DNA of 64,000 nt from Nymphaea colorata (Eukaryota > Streptophyta > Magnoliopsida > Nymphaeales > Nymphaeaceae): the NCBI RefSeq assembly GCF_008831285.2, contig NC_045145.1, positions 23,622,802 through 23,686,801 of the forward strand, read 5' to 3'. Within the stretch, counting starts at the first letter, position 1. Each line of letters opens with the position of its first letter. A program made the position numbers and the translations under genes. Below the pieces are notes generated by a model. It saw nothing but the letters and a program-made list of their open reading frames with translations. It had not been told where the DNA came from and searched no databases. Below are positions 1 through 11,099 of this stretch, in pieces.

Positions 1-533
1 GATTAATAGAAGGGCGGCTTAATTTCAAATTTTCAAAAATGGCACAAAATTTGGGTGTTTTTTTTTTTCATTATATTGCCAAACCTTTAGGTGCGGTTCG
101 GCTGAAGGTTTTCCTTTTAACTTATTAGCTTAATTAGTACCATGTCATTTAACTATAGCAAGAAACTTCAACCTGAAGTTCTAGAGCTTCATAAGTATGA
201 GGCCGCTAAGCTGAAATTTTGTCTACTTTCATAGAAGCCTTATGATCCCTAAATTGTTAACCCCTACAGCTGCATGGAATGTACTTAAAAGGTTTTTGCT
301 AGAGTATATCGACATGGCGACTATGTTAATTATTTTAAAATTCCACGAGCGTGAGTCAATATTGGAGAAAAATTCATGAACATAAATCAGTATCAGAGAA
401 TAGGGTAGTATAAGCCTAAATCTTTGCATGGGCAGAATCTAGGAAACTAATTGCAACCATAAATTAAAGAGAAAAAAATCATCACGCACGTTCTGCAGGT
501 ATTATGATGAAGCAGAGTACCAGAGACTGTAGA

Positions 534-564
<31 letters not shown>

Positions 565-1930
565 CTGGAAATAACGCATACAGGACTATCATTCATTGAT
601 AAGAAGATGGGGAGACCATCTCTTAGACGGGTTTCACCGGAAGAACGAATGCAGGAAACCGCCAATAAATAAATTAAGCTAGGACTACACATTACGGAAA
701 ATGCTCTAAAATTTGATCACCCCAAATCCAAATTGTAATAACAATCACAAATCCACACGAAATGTGTGAGATAAAATTAACCACATAGACAACAGCAAAT
801 TATTCACAATTATAAGGAAATGATAGTTTTATGGTCCATTATGTGTCACGAGGGGACAGTTATCAAAAAGAACAAATGCTCAATTCTCCACTTGTGACCT
901 AAATTTTTTGTTAAAAATAAATTGTTGTTCGCTCTAGCTAAATAGTGAGTGACTGAGTCACAAAACCATCTAATCAGGATTGCAGATGGATGATTGAGAT
1001 GAAAGCAATGAGAAAATAGTATAAACTAATATTAGATGATAAAAATGTCCACCTTTTTTTTCCTTGTATTTCACTGCCCATCATGTTGGATCGACTGACC
1101 TTGATTAGATGGCTGAGTGATTCTAAAATCACCATTCAAGTATATATATATATTTTCTTCTTTCATATATGTATATATTATATATTGGCACATGTGTGCA
1201 ACATTGCCATTGAAAGTCACAAACCAATGATAGAATGAGCGAGGAATGCCTAGGACATGAAAAGGAAGATCATAATTAAAAAATTGTGAAGTAAATGTGC
1301 AAGGCTTCAAAGTACTACTTTCTCTTTTTTCAGACGAACTGCACAATCTGGAGGAAACAGAGCAAACATAGCGATATGTTCACTCAAGTAGGAAGAATAT
1401 GCAAATTAGCAACTTAGTAGTACATTTGACACATAAGTTGTATAGCAGTCACAAGCACATTCATGATATAACGAATGCAATTGAAACCTCCAAAGCTATA
1501 TTTTTACAGTACGCCCTTTCAAAAACGTGTTATCACTACCGAAGTTTTTTACTCACCTAAACATTACATGTAAGTGACTAAGTGCTATGGTTCTTGAAAA
1601 GAGGTAGTGCAAATGATCTCAAGAGAGACTAACCATAATAGCATCAATATTTCACGTAACAAAGACAGGTCACTATCTTCGATACAATATTCATCACCAA
1701 TTCAAGACAGAAAGCAAACGCCAGTGGATCTTTCTCTCACAGTGGGATTCATGTTTTCATGAATGTTAACATTGAATTACGGCAACCAAAGAACAGGCAA
1801 AAAAGGAAATCTTGCCTGCGGCTTTTCGGTGGGTGCTTCCTCTTGCAGTTCAATATTGATCTGACTTCTCATGATTGGGATAGTGGGCAGCTTAGGCAGG
1901 CATCGACACTATGCACCCTACTCTCGAAAA
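1..1930 (+). repeat. Copy A of a 1.9-kb dispersed duplication
   Basis: This block matches 35874-37874 (copy B) almost base for base in the same orientation, apart from TA-microsatellite length differences and scattered substitutions. Its inner part (about 1180-1780) also matches 7150-7800 in inverted orientation (copy C). The left edge is cut by the window start. The shared sequence stops at 1930, just before a Copia LTR begins at 1937. Short open frames such as 447-692 (minus) are partly kept in copy B but are interrupted by TA repeats and resemble no protein I know. I see no transposase or terminal repeats, so it may be a non-autonomous repeat, a pseudogene or a non-coding gene family. Confidence 0.85.
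537..564. repeat. (AT)n microsatellite
   Basis: A pure AT run inside copy A. Copy B has two AT runs here (36417-36444 and 36463-36478) separated by a TCTATCTCTCACTC spacer, so this site is length-variable between the two copies. Confidence 0.95.
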
Positions 1931-1936
1931 TTGAAC

Positions 1937-2586
1937 TGTTGGGTCGGGTCCAGCCTCAAGAGAGGACCTGACCCTGTCCGTCACTTAAGTGACGGGCGGG
2001 AGATAAAGGGGAGGGCACCCGATGGTGCCCCCCATTCTTTTCTTACGTCTCTCTCTTTTAGGGTTTTTCTTTTGGGAAAAGTGAAAGAGAGGGGTGCCCT
2101 CTTGTGGCTGCACAGCAAGAGGAGAAAAGGAGAAGAGGAAAGGAGAGAAGGAGAAGAGGAAGGCAAGGAAGAGAAGGTTGCGGGCTCTTGGCTTGAGCAA
2201 GATTCGATTCCAACAAGGAAGCCAGACGCATCTCCTCCCAATCCACGATTTCTGGATTCCATCGGTGATATTTTCCCTTGTTTTCTCATATAGTTTTGAA
2301 GAGATATTATTGTTTGAGTGTTAGCTTTGTGTAGACCCTTGTGGGATAACTTATATCATTGATTATAGTGGATTGAGTTTGAGTCGTAGTACCCCGTGGT
2401 TTTTTACCCTCATTGTTTTTGAGGGGTTTTCCACGTAAAAATCTTCTTGTGCAGTTTGTGATTGTGTTTACTTTGGTTGGATTGTTTGGTCGTTGATTTC
2501 TTGCTTATTGCATGATCGGTTTGGGCTATACTTCGTTGTTGAATCATTATTAGTAGATTCGTGTCTATTCGCATTTTATCCCAACA
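1937..2586 (+). mobile_element. 5' LTR of a truncated Copia element (Copia-1)
   Basis: The LTR starts TGTTGGG and ends CCCAACA, a perfect 7-bp terminal inverted repeat. It is followed after three bases by an initiator-Met primer site and then a Copia-type gag frame. It is inserted at the right edge of copy A. A purine-rich GGAGAAGAGGAA tract lies in its middle (about 2115-2180). No partner 3' LTR was found in the window, and the element is cut at about 3107, so target-site duplication cannot be checked. Confidence 0.85.
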
Positions 2587-2589
2587 AAG

Positions 2590-2603
2590 TGGTATCAGAG
2601 CCA
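2590..2603 (+). promoter_or_regulatory. Primer binding site (tRNA-iMet type)
   Basis: The motif TGGTATCAGAGCCA is the standard plant Copia primer site, complementary to the 3' end of initiator tRNA-Met. It sits three bases after the LTR end. Confidence 0.93.
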
Positions 2604-2605
2604 AC

Positions 2606-3107
2606 ATGGTGGATAACAAAATTGATTTCGGTACTAGCCGTATGATTAGTCTAAATAGGACTAATTATAGTCTATGGAAAAATAAGATGAAAGATCTCTT
2701 ATATGTGAAGGCTATGCACCTCCCAGTTTTTTCAAAAGAAAAGTCTAATTCTAAGTCTGATGAGGAATGAGAATTTGAACACGAACAAGTTTGTGGTTTC
2801 ATTCGACAATTTGTGGACGAAAATGTTTATAGTCATATCCAAGATGAAAAGCATGCACGTAGTTTGTGGGCAAAATTAGAAAATCTTTATGCCTCCAAGA
2901 CAAGAAGTAGTAAATTATTTCTTCTGAAAAGATTGATGAATTTGAAATTCAGGGAAGGTAGTTCAGTGTCAGATTTTCTAAATGATTTTCAAGGGACCAT
3001 TAGTCAGTTATTCAGTATGAGTGTTAAATTTGAAGATGAGATTTTGGGATTATTATTGCTTGTTACTTTGCCTGATTCGTGGGAGACATTTATTGCTTCT
3101 AACAGTG
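2606..3107 (+). pseudogene. Copia-1 gag, truncated
   Basis: Gag forms the particle that packages element RNA. The frame opens at the ATG three bases after the primer site and reads through a typical Copia gag N-terminus ([17 protein letters not shown]), then LWAKLENLYASKTRSSKLFLLKRLMNLKF, split here for length, and a later DFLNDFQGTISQL segment. These are the DUF4219/UBN2-like parts of Copia gag. One TGA stop at 2768-2770 interrupts it; the frame resumes at once. At about 3107, after a stretch reading LPDSWETFIASNS, the sequence changes abruptly to an unrelated repeat. The zinc knuckle and the whole pol are therefore missing. Start choice is supported by spacing from the primer site. Confidence 0.85.
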
Positions 3108-3108
3108 A

Positions 3109-3607
3109 TCAACACCACCGCAAGTGTTGTAACAAGCACGGAGATGGCCAGAATGTGGTTAAGGCGGACCTTGCTAATTCGCAGATATGGAGCAAATAGT
3201 GGCCAGTAGGAATGAGAGGGAAGGAAAGCAATGGTGAGCAAGCACAATATTGCAAGCAAAGCGAGACAGAGCCAGTCATTGGGCATCTTCTCCACCAAGC
3301 ACACTGGCACAAGACCAAAAATCCTGTAGACATGGACACTGACGAGATGCATCCCGTGGGACTTGTAACTAGACATAACATGTCGTTTATGCATCTCAAT
3401 CTGCAATTCATGGTGGGCAAAGAAGCGGAAATAGGGGAGGAGGAGGACAACGGAAGCGGATAGGCATGTGAGGAGGGTCTGCACGGAAGTAGGATGGTCT
3501 AGGCCAGCACCCGATTCGAGGTCATGGGAGGATGTTAAGTACGACATTCTCGGCCTCCATGAAAGATAGCCGAGCATGTCGTACTTATCCTTGTTGTATT
3601 TAACCAA
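3109..3607 (-). pseudogene. Unidentified hydrophobic ORF in repeat family
   Basis: The minus-strand frame 3053-3607 is open for about 184 residues. Its C-terminal half is strongly hydrophobic, with two likely membrane segments (around LALLAILCLLTIAFL and ISVLVTTLAVVLITV). The same segment is recognisable on the plus strand at about 12180-12410 (GLVPVC.V...PN.WL, then LFITTVVVLITVG), so the family has at least three copies counting 4061-4782. I recognise no known domain. The opposite strand is also open here (3212-3463 plus) and is likewise conserved in the other arm (HQAHWH.T.NP.D), so the true coding strand, if any, is uncertain. Part of this frame is the first arm of a long inverted repeat, and its end abuts the Copia-1 gag. 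Confidence 0.35.
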
Positions 3608-3949
3608 TCGCTCTCAAGAAAAAGAGGGAAAAAAAGATAATTGTGCCCCAAAATGTGTTTTTTGAGGAGCACCTGTTCAGAAAGACAGCAATCTCCGGTA
3701 GCGGAGAGCCTAATCTGCGGACTAGTTTAGACTATGACCCAAATTTATGGAGTGATTTCACAATCCTTCCTTTGCTTCTGCTTTTCGATTGTCGAGTTAC
3801 AGGCAAGGAAAATAAGAAAACGCTTTGGCGAAATTCAAAATAATCCGAAAGCATGACAAGAAACCCTAAGATCAAAGGCCAAGGGAAAGGGAAGAAGGCG
3901 AAAAAAATTCAAAATGCCGACATTTCAGAAATTTCACCCACTATTTCAA
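3228..3949 (+). repeat. Long inverted repeat, arm 1
   Basis: This 722-bp arm is the reverse complement, with moderate divergence, of 4061-4782. The spacer is 111 bp. Recognisable anchors are AGCAATGGTGAGCAAGCACA at its start and CACCCACTATTTCAA at its end. The arm contains a smaller palindrome at about 3538-3585. The arrangement would give a long hairpin if transcribed. Confidence 0.88.
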
Positions 3950-4060
3950 GCTTCGCAGGTACTCTTCATCCTTGAGTTCACAAGATGTCGTACTTATCCC
4001 TGTTGGAAAGCCTGCTCGGTTATCTTTCATGGAGGTTTAGGGTTTTTTTCAAAAAAGAAT

Positions 4061-4782
4061 TTGAAATAGTGGGAGAAATTCCTGAAATGTTGGCATTTTC
4101 ACTTTTTTTCGCCTTCTTCCATTTCCCTTGGTCTTTGATCTTAGGGGTTCTCGTCATGCTTTTGAATGATTTTGAATTTCACTGCAGCATTTTCTTCTTT
4201 TCCTTGTCTGTAACTCCACAATTGAAAAGCAGGAGCGAAGGAAAGAATTGTGAAATTGCTGCATAAATTTCGGTCATATTCTGAACCACTCCTCGTATCT
4301 CTGCTGCCCGAGATTGCTGGCTTTCTGATCAGGTTCTCCTCAAAAACACATTTTGGGGCACATCTCCTTTTTGGCCCCTCTTTTTCTAGAGAGAGATAAG
4401 TTAAATACGATAGGGATAAGTATGACATGCTTGCTTTCTTTCATGGAGTCCGAGGATGTCGTATTATTGTCTTCCCATGACCTCGAATTGGGTGCTGGCC
4501 CAGACCATCCTACCTCCATGCAGCCCCTCCTCACATACCATCCGCTTCCGTTATTCCTCCTCCTCCCTGTTTCTGCCTCTTTGCCCATGATGAATCTTCC
4601 ACTTTGCAGATTGAGACGCATCAAGTACATGTTATGTCCAGTTACGAGTCCCTCGGGATGTAGGTTGTCGATGTTCAGGTCTGCGGGATTATTGGTCCTG
4701 TGCCAGTGTGCTTGGTGGAGAAGCTGCCTGCTGACTGGCTCTACTCCCTTTGCTTGCAGTATTGTGCTTGCTCGTCGTTGCT
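4061..4782 (-). repeat. Long inverted repeat, arm 2
   Basis: This is the inverted partner of 3228-3949. It opens TTGAAATAGTGGGAGAAATT and ends at about GCTCGTCGTTGCT. Small indels distinguish it from arm 1. It carries the open frames 4353-4793 (plus) and part of 4340-4924 (minus), counterparts of the frames in arm 1. Directly beyond it begins another repeat (4784-5207). Confidence 0.88.
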
Positions 4783-4783
4783 C

Positions 4784-5207
4784 GTCATACTGAAAAGTGA
4801 AAACACAAAAATAGTGAAGAGCAATGCATAACAACACAAGCAAGGAGAGTTGTACAATGAGTTTTGGAATACATACATGTGGCTTTGAACATTCAAGAAT
4901 GTATAGTACTAAGTTGAAGAACATGTCTTTGGATGGTCACCAATGTGAAGCAATGAGAGCTTTATAGTACATAATATATGGTACTTTTAGGAAACATTCA
5001 TTAATGGTAGGTGACCAAATAAGAAATGGGGGAAAATATGAAAATAAATCTTTTTTTTTCTTTCTTTTGAAATAGAGAAAATTTTAAACTTTGGATTGTA
5101 ATCTTCTCACTTTTATGACAATCGATACTATCCAGTTTTTAATTTGTTTTTCAATCTTTCATGATTAATGTTAATGAGTGTCAAATTTGATTATTTATGT
5201 GGGCAAA
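4784..5207 (+). repeat. Dispersed repeat, copy 1 (partner 17936-18357)
   Basis: From GTCATACTGAAAAGTGAAAA to about GGGCAAA this matches 17936-18357 in the same orientation with few differences. It directly abuts arm 2 of the inverted repeat, whereas the partner copy has unrelated left flank. No coding potential is recognised. Confidence 0.85.
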
Positions 5208-5810
5208 GCTTATAAAGATTTTTTCCCTTCTTTACAAAGCAAAAATTGATTGGTTGGATTGTATATACTAAGAAAAATGTTGTCATATAGTTGGAATACT
5301 TGAAAGCAAAAGGGAAAGATGATAAAATTGAATCCTTGGTGGATATTTTCTTTCTAGTCATGGGTAAGTACCTACCCAAATGGTTGGGCATGACGCCCCG
5401 TGCACCAAGTAGAAAAACATGGTCAATTTACTAATAAAAACAAAAAACTTCAATAATTGATATATTTAGACTAAAAGCAATGTATGCTACCATGATTGCA
5501 TTGAAACAAATCAACTTGAAAAATGGAGAACTTCTGAATTTGGTAATGTGTTAAGTCTTGCATTTAATTTTCCAAGGGAAATAAAAATGCCTCCTTTTTT
5601 GGTTCAAATAACATGTATTGGTAATGCGAGGCATATGTTCCCTTCATAATTCTCCTCACTATAGCGGATATTTATCCTTTTTTTAAGTTTTTAAATCCGT
5701 CCTTACTTTTTTTTAACTTCACAAGTTTATTTTTTAGGTTAAGACTGTTCAGATGCAGAGCTGTTGGGAGATGGCAAGCTTCCTTTTTATTAATAAAAAT
5801 GAAAAATAAA
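5208..5810. other. No feature recognised
   Basis: AT-rich sequence between a dispersed repeat and an assembly gap. I see no convincing coding frame, LTR or terminal repeat. Confidence 0.6.
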
Positions 5811-5910
5811 NNNNNNNNNNNNNNNNNNNNNNNNNNNNNNNNNNNNNNNNNNNNNNNNNNNNNNNNNNNNNNNNNNNNNNNNNNNNNNNNNNNNNNNNNN
5901 NNNNNNNNNN
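5811..5910. other. Assembly gap (100 N)
   Basis: Exactly 100 N, the conventional placeholder for a gap of unknown size. It falls at the outer edge of repeat copy C, a place where near-identical repeats could have broken the assembly. Confidence 0.99.
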
Positions 5911-7800
5911 AATGCCTAATTCTTATTTTTATTAACCCATTTATCCATGCGAAAGTAGTAACCCTCTCTTTATTGCATACTATTTACTTCTTCATAACCT
6001 CATTGACAAGTTTAACTATATATATAATATATATATAATAAATACAATCCCTATAAACATGTATATACAAGAACACATGGTTCATTGCACAAGATAGGAA
6101 AATTGAAGGGCTTTACAAACCGAGATGGGAATATATATAGAAAAAGCAATCACAGAGCCTACCTATTGTAGTTGGAAAATGGAATGATGTTCCACAACAT
6201 TCATGGTGATCATGATGGCCAAAAATGATGCAACAACATATATACACGATGCTAGAGGAAGTTTTCTGTTCCAATACAAGCGGCTTCGATCAATGGAAGA
6301 GGAAGAACTCAACTGCGGTTGACATATCACCCGTTGGCAGTTCACCAAAATGGCAAAGTGTGAATAGCAAGTGCACTTGAAAATCTGGAGATGATATATG
6401 ATGGGGATAGCTTTATAAGTAACTTGTATGAAGTTTTTCCTTGTGGCTAGTGTGGTGGTGGCCTGTTAATTGGATTATAAACATTGGTTCTAAAGAATAA
6501 GTGCAGATGTAGTGTGGCAGCGTGCCTACATCCACAATGATTCTCTCAATACTTATCTCATTAGTATGAGTGGCTGCTTTAAAGAGCGAAATGTTACACA
6601 ACATGAATGGCCATACATTTTGAAATTGGTTTCCAGATATATAGCAGTCTCCATCTGGAAACAAATCAATATTGTTGTGGCTCTCAATGCCTTGCCTAAA
6701 TTTGATAACACCGAGAATTCCACGGTGATTTCCAAGATATTTATCTTCACTTTTGCTAACAGAGGCAGCTTGCTATTGGAGGCAAACATGTTAATGGATA
6801 ATCATGTACATGTACATTGAGAATTTTAAGTGTGGAGCTGCTGGGCTGGCGTGCATAGGCTGCCTTAAGGCAACTAACGTCTGGGTAAATTTCATTTAGG
6901 AATTTACATAAGGTTCATTTTCATGTGCAGTTTATTCTTGTTTTCCCTCCTCTCATTCTTATCATTATCGTCATATGTGGATTGTCGAAACAGAGGCCAG
7001 GTTTAACTACTTTTGGCTGCCTTATCTTTCAGTTTCATTAGAGAAGTGAGCTGAAAGAGGAAGTGGGAATCCTGCGTGAATAAGCAACTCAATTTGAAGA
7101 ACAAATCTAACATTTTTTATGAATATAATTTGCTTCTGCATTTTCCGTAGGAATTTAATCTGGATAATCAATCTGTAGTGCCCGCTCTTTGGTAGCAGTA
7201 ATTCAGTGTTAACATTCATGAAAACATGAATCCCACCATGAGAGCAAGATTCATTGACGCTCTTTCTGCCTTGAATTGGTGATGAATATTGTATCGAAGA
7301 TAGTGACCTGTCTTTGTTACGTGAAATATTGATGCTATTATGGTTAGTCTCTCTTGAGATCATTTGCACTACCTCTTTTCATGAACCATAGAACTTACAT
7401 ATAATGTTTAGCTGAGTAAAAAACTTCGGTAGTGATGCCATGTTTTTAAAGGGCGTATGGTAAAAATATCGCTTTGGAGGTTTCAATTGCATTCGTTATA
7501 TTATGTCATGTGCTTGTGACTGCTAGGCATCTTATGTGTCAAATGTACTACTAAGTTGCTAATTTGCATATTCTTTCTACTTGAGTGAACATGTAGTTAT
7601 GTTTGCTCTGTTTCCTCCAGTTTATGCAGTTCATCTAGAAAAGACAAAGTAGTACCTTGAAGCCATGCATGTTTACTTCACAATTTTTAATTATGATATA
7701 TATATTTTTTTCATGTCCTGGAAGTCCTTGCTCACATCACTGGTTTGTGACTGTCAATGTCCAAGTTTCACAGGTATGCCAATCTGCCTTTGTGAAATTT
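5911..7800 (-). repeat. Copy C of the dispersed repeat family (inverted)
   Basis: Read on the minus strand, 7800-7150 matches about 1180-1780 of copy A, and 7140-5911 matches 46235-47707 (copy D). Copy C therefore joins the two halves seen separately as A/B and D and is the best guide to the full unit. An open frame at 6512-6820 (plus) is also open in copy D (46560-46892 minus) with similar residues (NTYLI.MS.CFKE; ANRGS.LLEANMLMDNHVH), yet I recognise no protein. It could be coding in an unknown gene, or chance conservation in a repeat. Confidence 0.8.
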
Positions 7801-8007
7801 TTCTCTTTTTACTCATGAGATGTCAGATATGTAAATTTGTGTGTCCTCTTTTTTTTGTAGATTGTGAAGGAAAAATAAAGTTGGTAATGTGTGTAATGGC
7901 AGTGACCAGTAGTAGAGCTGCATATAGGCTGGCATGGGAAATTGCCTACACTAGCAACAAAATTTTATTTGCTTTTACATATTTTTACATAGATTTCTTA
8001 TAATTAT

Positions 8008-11000
8008 TGTCACACCCCGACCTTTTGACACTCAAACATTTTTTTTTTCTAAACATCAAACATCGAGGTGCGACTACACGACAGTTCAAAAGAGGAGCAG
8101 TCATGCCATTCAAACAATGTGGCGAACTTTCCTTTATGTAATCATTTCAGTTCATACAAAATCACATCTATGTATGACAAATGCCCCAAACTGTATAATT
8201 GATGCCTAACAAAAATAAGACATCAATAAAACCAAAATAAGATGCGCTGGCACTACAAAAGACCCAAAACCTCCCCAGTAGAAGTGAGTGAAGCCATCTG
8301 CTCAACCTGCTACCCCGGGTCCGCCAAAACCTGAAAAGGAAAACAATTGAAGGCTTAGCCTTCGCAGTATGGCAACAAGCCAGGACAATACCAAACTCTC
8401 TTAGGTAGGGCTCAAGTAAAGGAACACACATCAAGTTCATCTATCATCATGTCGTATCAGGGCACGACACGTAAAAGCCACTCAATGGCCACAATAACTA
8501 ACTTTCAAATCACATGCATCTCAATTACGTACAATCAATCATATACAATACATTTTTATTAACAATGTATTAACAGTTCCTATGGTGCAAACACAGGCAC
8601 GTGCACACCGCGGGTGGCCTACAGCCGAGAGACAACCCCCGTGGTGGCCGAGAACAGTATGGATCCATCTATCTGCTGCAGCGGCAGAGCACTCATCCAT
8701 GGATGTGTGAATTTCAAGGAGAGACACTCAGCCTTCCCTAGGACACCCAGGTTGGGAAGGCGGGAGCCTACGCTCCAAGCACATCACACAACAGAACCCT
8801 GGGGCCTTCCACCGCCTGCGCTCCGAACACGCGAGACCAATGGCAAAAGTGGGACAACTCCCAAACACATAGCCACATCCCATTGGCCTCTCATCTCTTA
8901 TTCATTCATTCTTATCATTAGATTAACACATTCACAAACTGACTGGCTAGCTTATGAGGTTGGTGCACCTCACGTGTGCACCTACACCTCCAATTGCCTC
9001 CACACGAGGTCTATACATAACAATAACAGTCATAGCTAGCCGTCGTACAGTATGGGTACGACTACCCTCCAATTCCATTACTTACATCATTGCCCACAGC
9101 AATGTGTATGCAAAAGAACAAAACATTCATATCATTCATCATATCAATCATATCTTCAAAAACTTAGCCAAACCACAGAGAGTAGTCTCGATCTGTGATT
9201 GGCTTGTAGCTGTCCTATGCAATTATCATTCTATGATGCTTTCTAAAGCACAATTGGGGTCGAGGAGACACTCGACTCGATACCCCGCCTCATCTGTCCT
9301 AAACAATTATCAATTCTAGCATGCACATGTAAATGCGTAACATTTTCAAAACAAACTTCTCATAGTCTTTCCAAAACAATTCATATGATATATCAAAACA
9401 TTTACATGCATACACACATTCATTCACCAAACAGTCAATCAATTGCATCACAATCCTAGGATCCCACGACCCTAGGAACACACATTCATACATTTGCCTA
9501 GGCAGGGATTTGCCTGAAATGCTGCCATACCTATGGTGTGCTCACAATACTCTTCAAAATGCCTTGAACTTCAAATCTGGTAGCTCAAGGTCGACGGGAC
9601 GTGCCCGGTGTTCCTGCAGACATAAACAAAATATAAGATTCCTACTAGATACCCAAACAATTCAAACAAACACAAAACAACATCATTGAGGCACGTGTCA
9701 TCGCCTCAATAGGGTGTCGACGGGTAGTGTCAACCTACAAACTCTCCAATAGGTCACTTCCCAACTTCTTGCTGTGCCAACAGATGTCAAAACTCAATGC
9801 TTCGCCCAGTCCCTCATATAACACATTTCTCATTTGTTTTCTGCAGTCTAGGCATCAACCCCAAAGTCACACACAACTTACGTAGGCTTTTCCTTTTTAA
9901 CTCCAAGATGCACCCATTCACAAAAACGTGTGCCACGAGCTCCCTAAGTTGGTTTTAAATCTTCCCCATAACAACACAATTTCTACCATGCTTCCCTATT
10001 ATTTCGAAAATCGACTCATCATGCTTAAATGATCATTATAGGCATGAATCAACACTTCTTCATCATAATCCTAAACTTCCCCAAAAACAAAATCGTTAAC
10101 ATGCGTCCCAAATGATCAATTCTAAACTCTAACATGCTCAAACAATAATTATACATGCTGTAATAGATAATATTCAATAATCTCTGCTCAAAAAGGCCTT
10201 GCTCACCCCAATCCAAGTGTTCAAACTGCTGTGATGCCTCCAACAGCCTCATCAAGTTTCAGTCAAGTGCCACCGCCAAAAATTGCTGGCTGCCTTCGCC
10301 ACAATTGCCCTCACTTCACTGGTATGAGGGAAAAAACGTCCCCAAGCTGCAACCCATTCAAACAACAAAAGCTATGATGAGAACTCACAAAAACGAGAGG
10401 AAATTAGAGGTCTGCCATGAGAAGAAAGCAGTTGGCAAGGCAAAAAGGGGCTCGACTGAAAGAGGCAAGGGTTCGGTTGAAGGTGACTCACACGGTTAAG
10501 GAGAGGGAGCCGACAGAGGGAGAAAGGGCCCGGTTAAAAGGGGGAAAGAAGGCAGTGAGGGTGAGAGCGCGTGAGAGAAGAGGGAGAGGGTAGGTGCTGA
10601 CAGAGGGAAGCGGGCAGAGAAGAGAGAGCGCAAGAGAGGCGAGAGGGTGCGAAGAGGGAAAGCCAGAGAGGGGGAAAGTGGGGGAGATGGTGAGGAGGAA
10701 ACAAAAAGGACGGGGAAGGGGCTCGAGCAAAGAAGGAGAGGAAAAAGGGGATCGTGCAAGCAGAGGGTGCTGACGAAGAAGGGGGAGGCTGCGTAGGAGG
10801 GAGGAGAAGAAGAAGGAAGAGGAAGGGGAAAAAGGCGAGGGAGAAGGGTAGAGGTATAGAGGGCTTACCAGAGCACCGCCGCAGTCCTTCCTCCGCCGAC
10901 CCAACACCGCTGCAACAACCTTCCGCTTCCCGTCGCTCACTGTCGTGCGAACCAGCAGAAGACAAGAGAAGGAGATGTTGAGGAAGGCGAAGGAGGGGAA

Positions 11001-11094
11001 AGAGTTCCCTTGCGTGGGCTCCTTCACGACTTAGATCTCGGGCCCAGGTCTGGACCCACTCCAACCCAATCCTAAAACAAAAACGAGCGTTACA
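8008..11094 (+). mobile_element. Solo LTR, 3,087 bp, probable Ty3 (Tekay/Del-like)
   Basis: The unit begins TGTCACACCCCGACC and ends GCGTTACA, and is flanked on both sides by the 5-bp duplication ATTAT (8003-8007 and 11095-11099). There is no primer site, gag or pol inside, so it is best read as a solo LTR left by recombination between the two LTRs of a full element. The TGTCACACCCC start and the great length are typical of LTRs of plant chromovirus-type Ty3 elements, though family assignment is inference. The stretch 10490-10870 is strongly purine-rich, which explains the long pyrimidine-rich frames on the other strand; these are not genes. Confidence 0.85.
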
Positions 11095-11099
11095 ATTAT

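Noticed and set aside
1985-2289. Serine/leucine-rich minus-strand open frames
   Set aside because: They mirror the purine-rich tract inside the Copia-1 LTR and have no domain.
10488-11064. Two long minus-strand frames of about 176-179 codons
   Set aside because: They are the complement of the GA-rich end of the solo LTR; proline/serine/leucine low complexity, no family resemblance.
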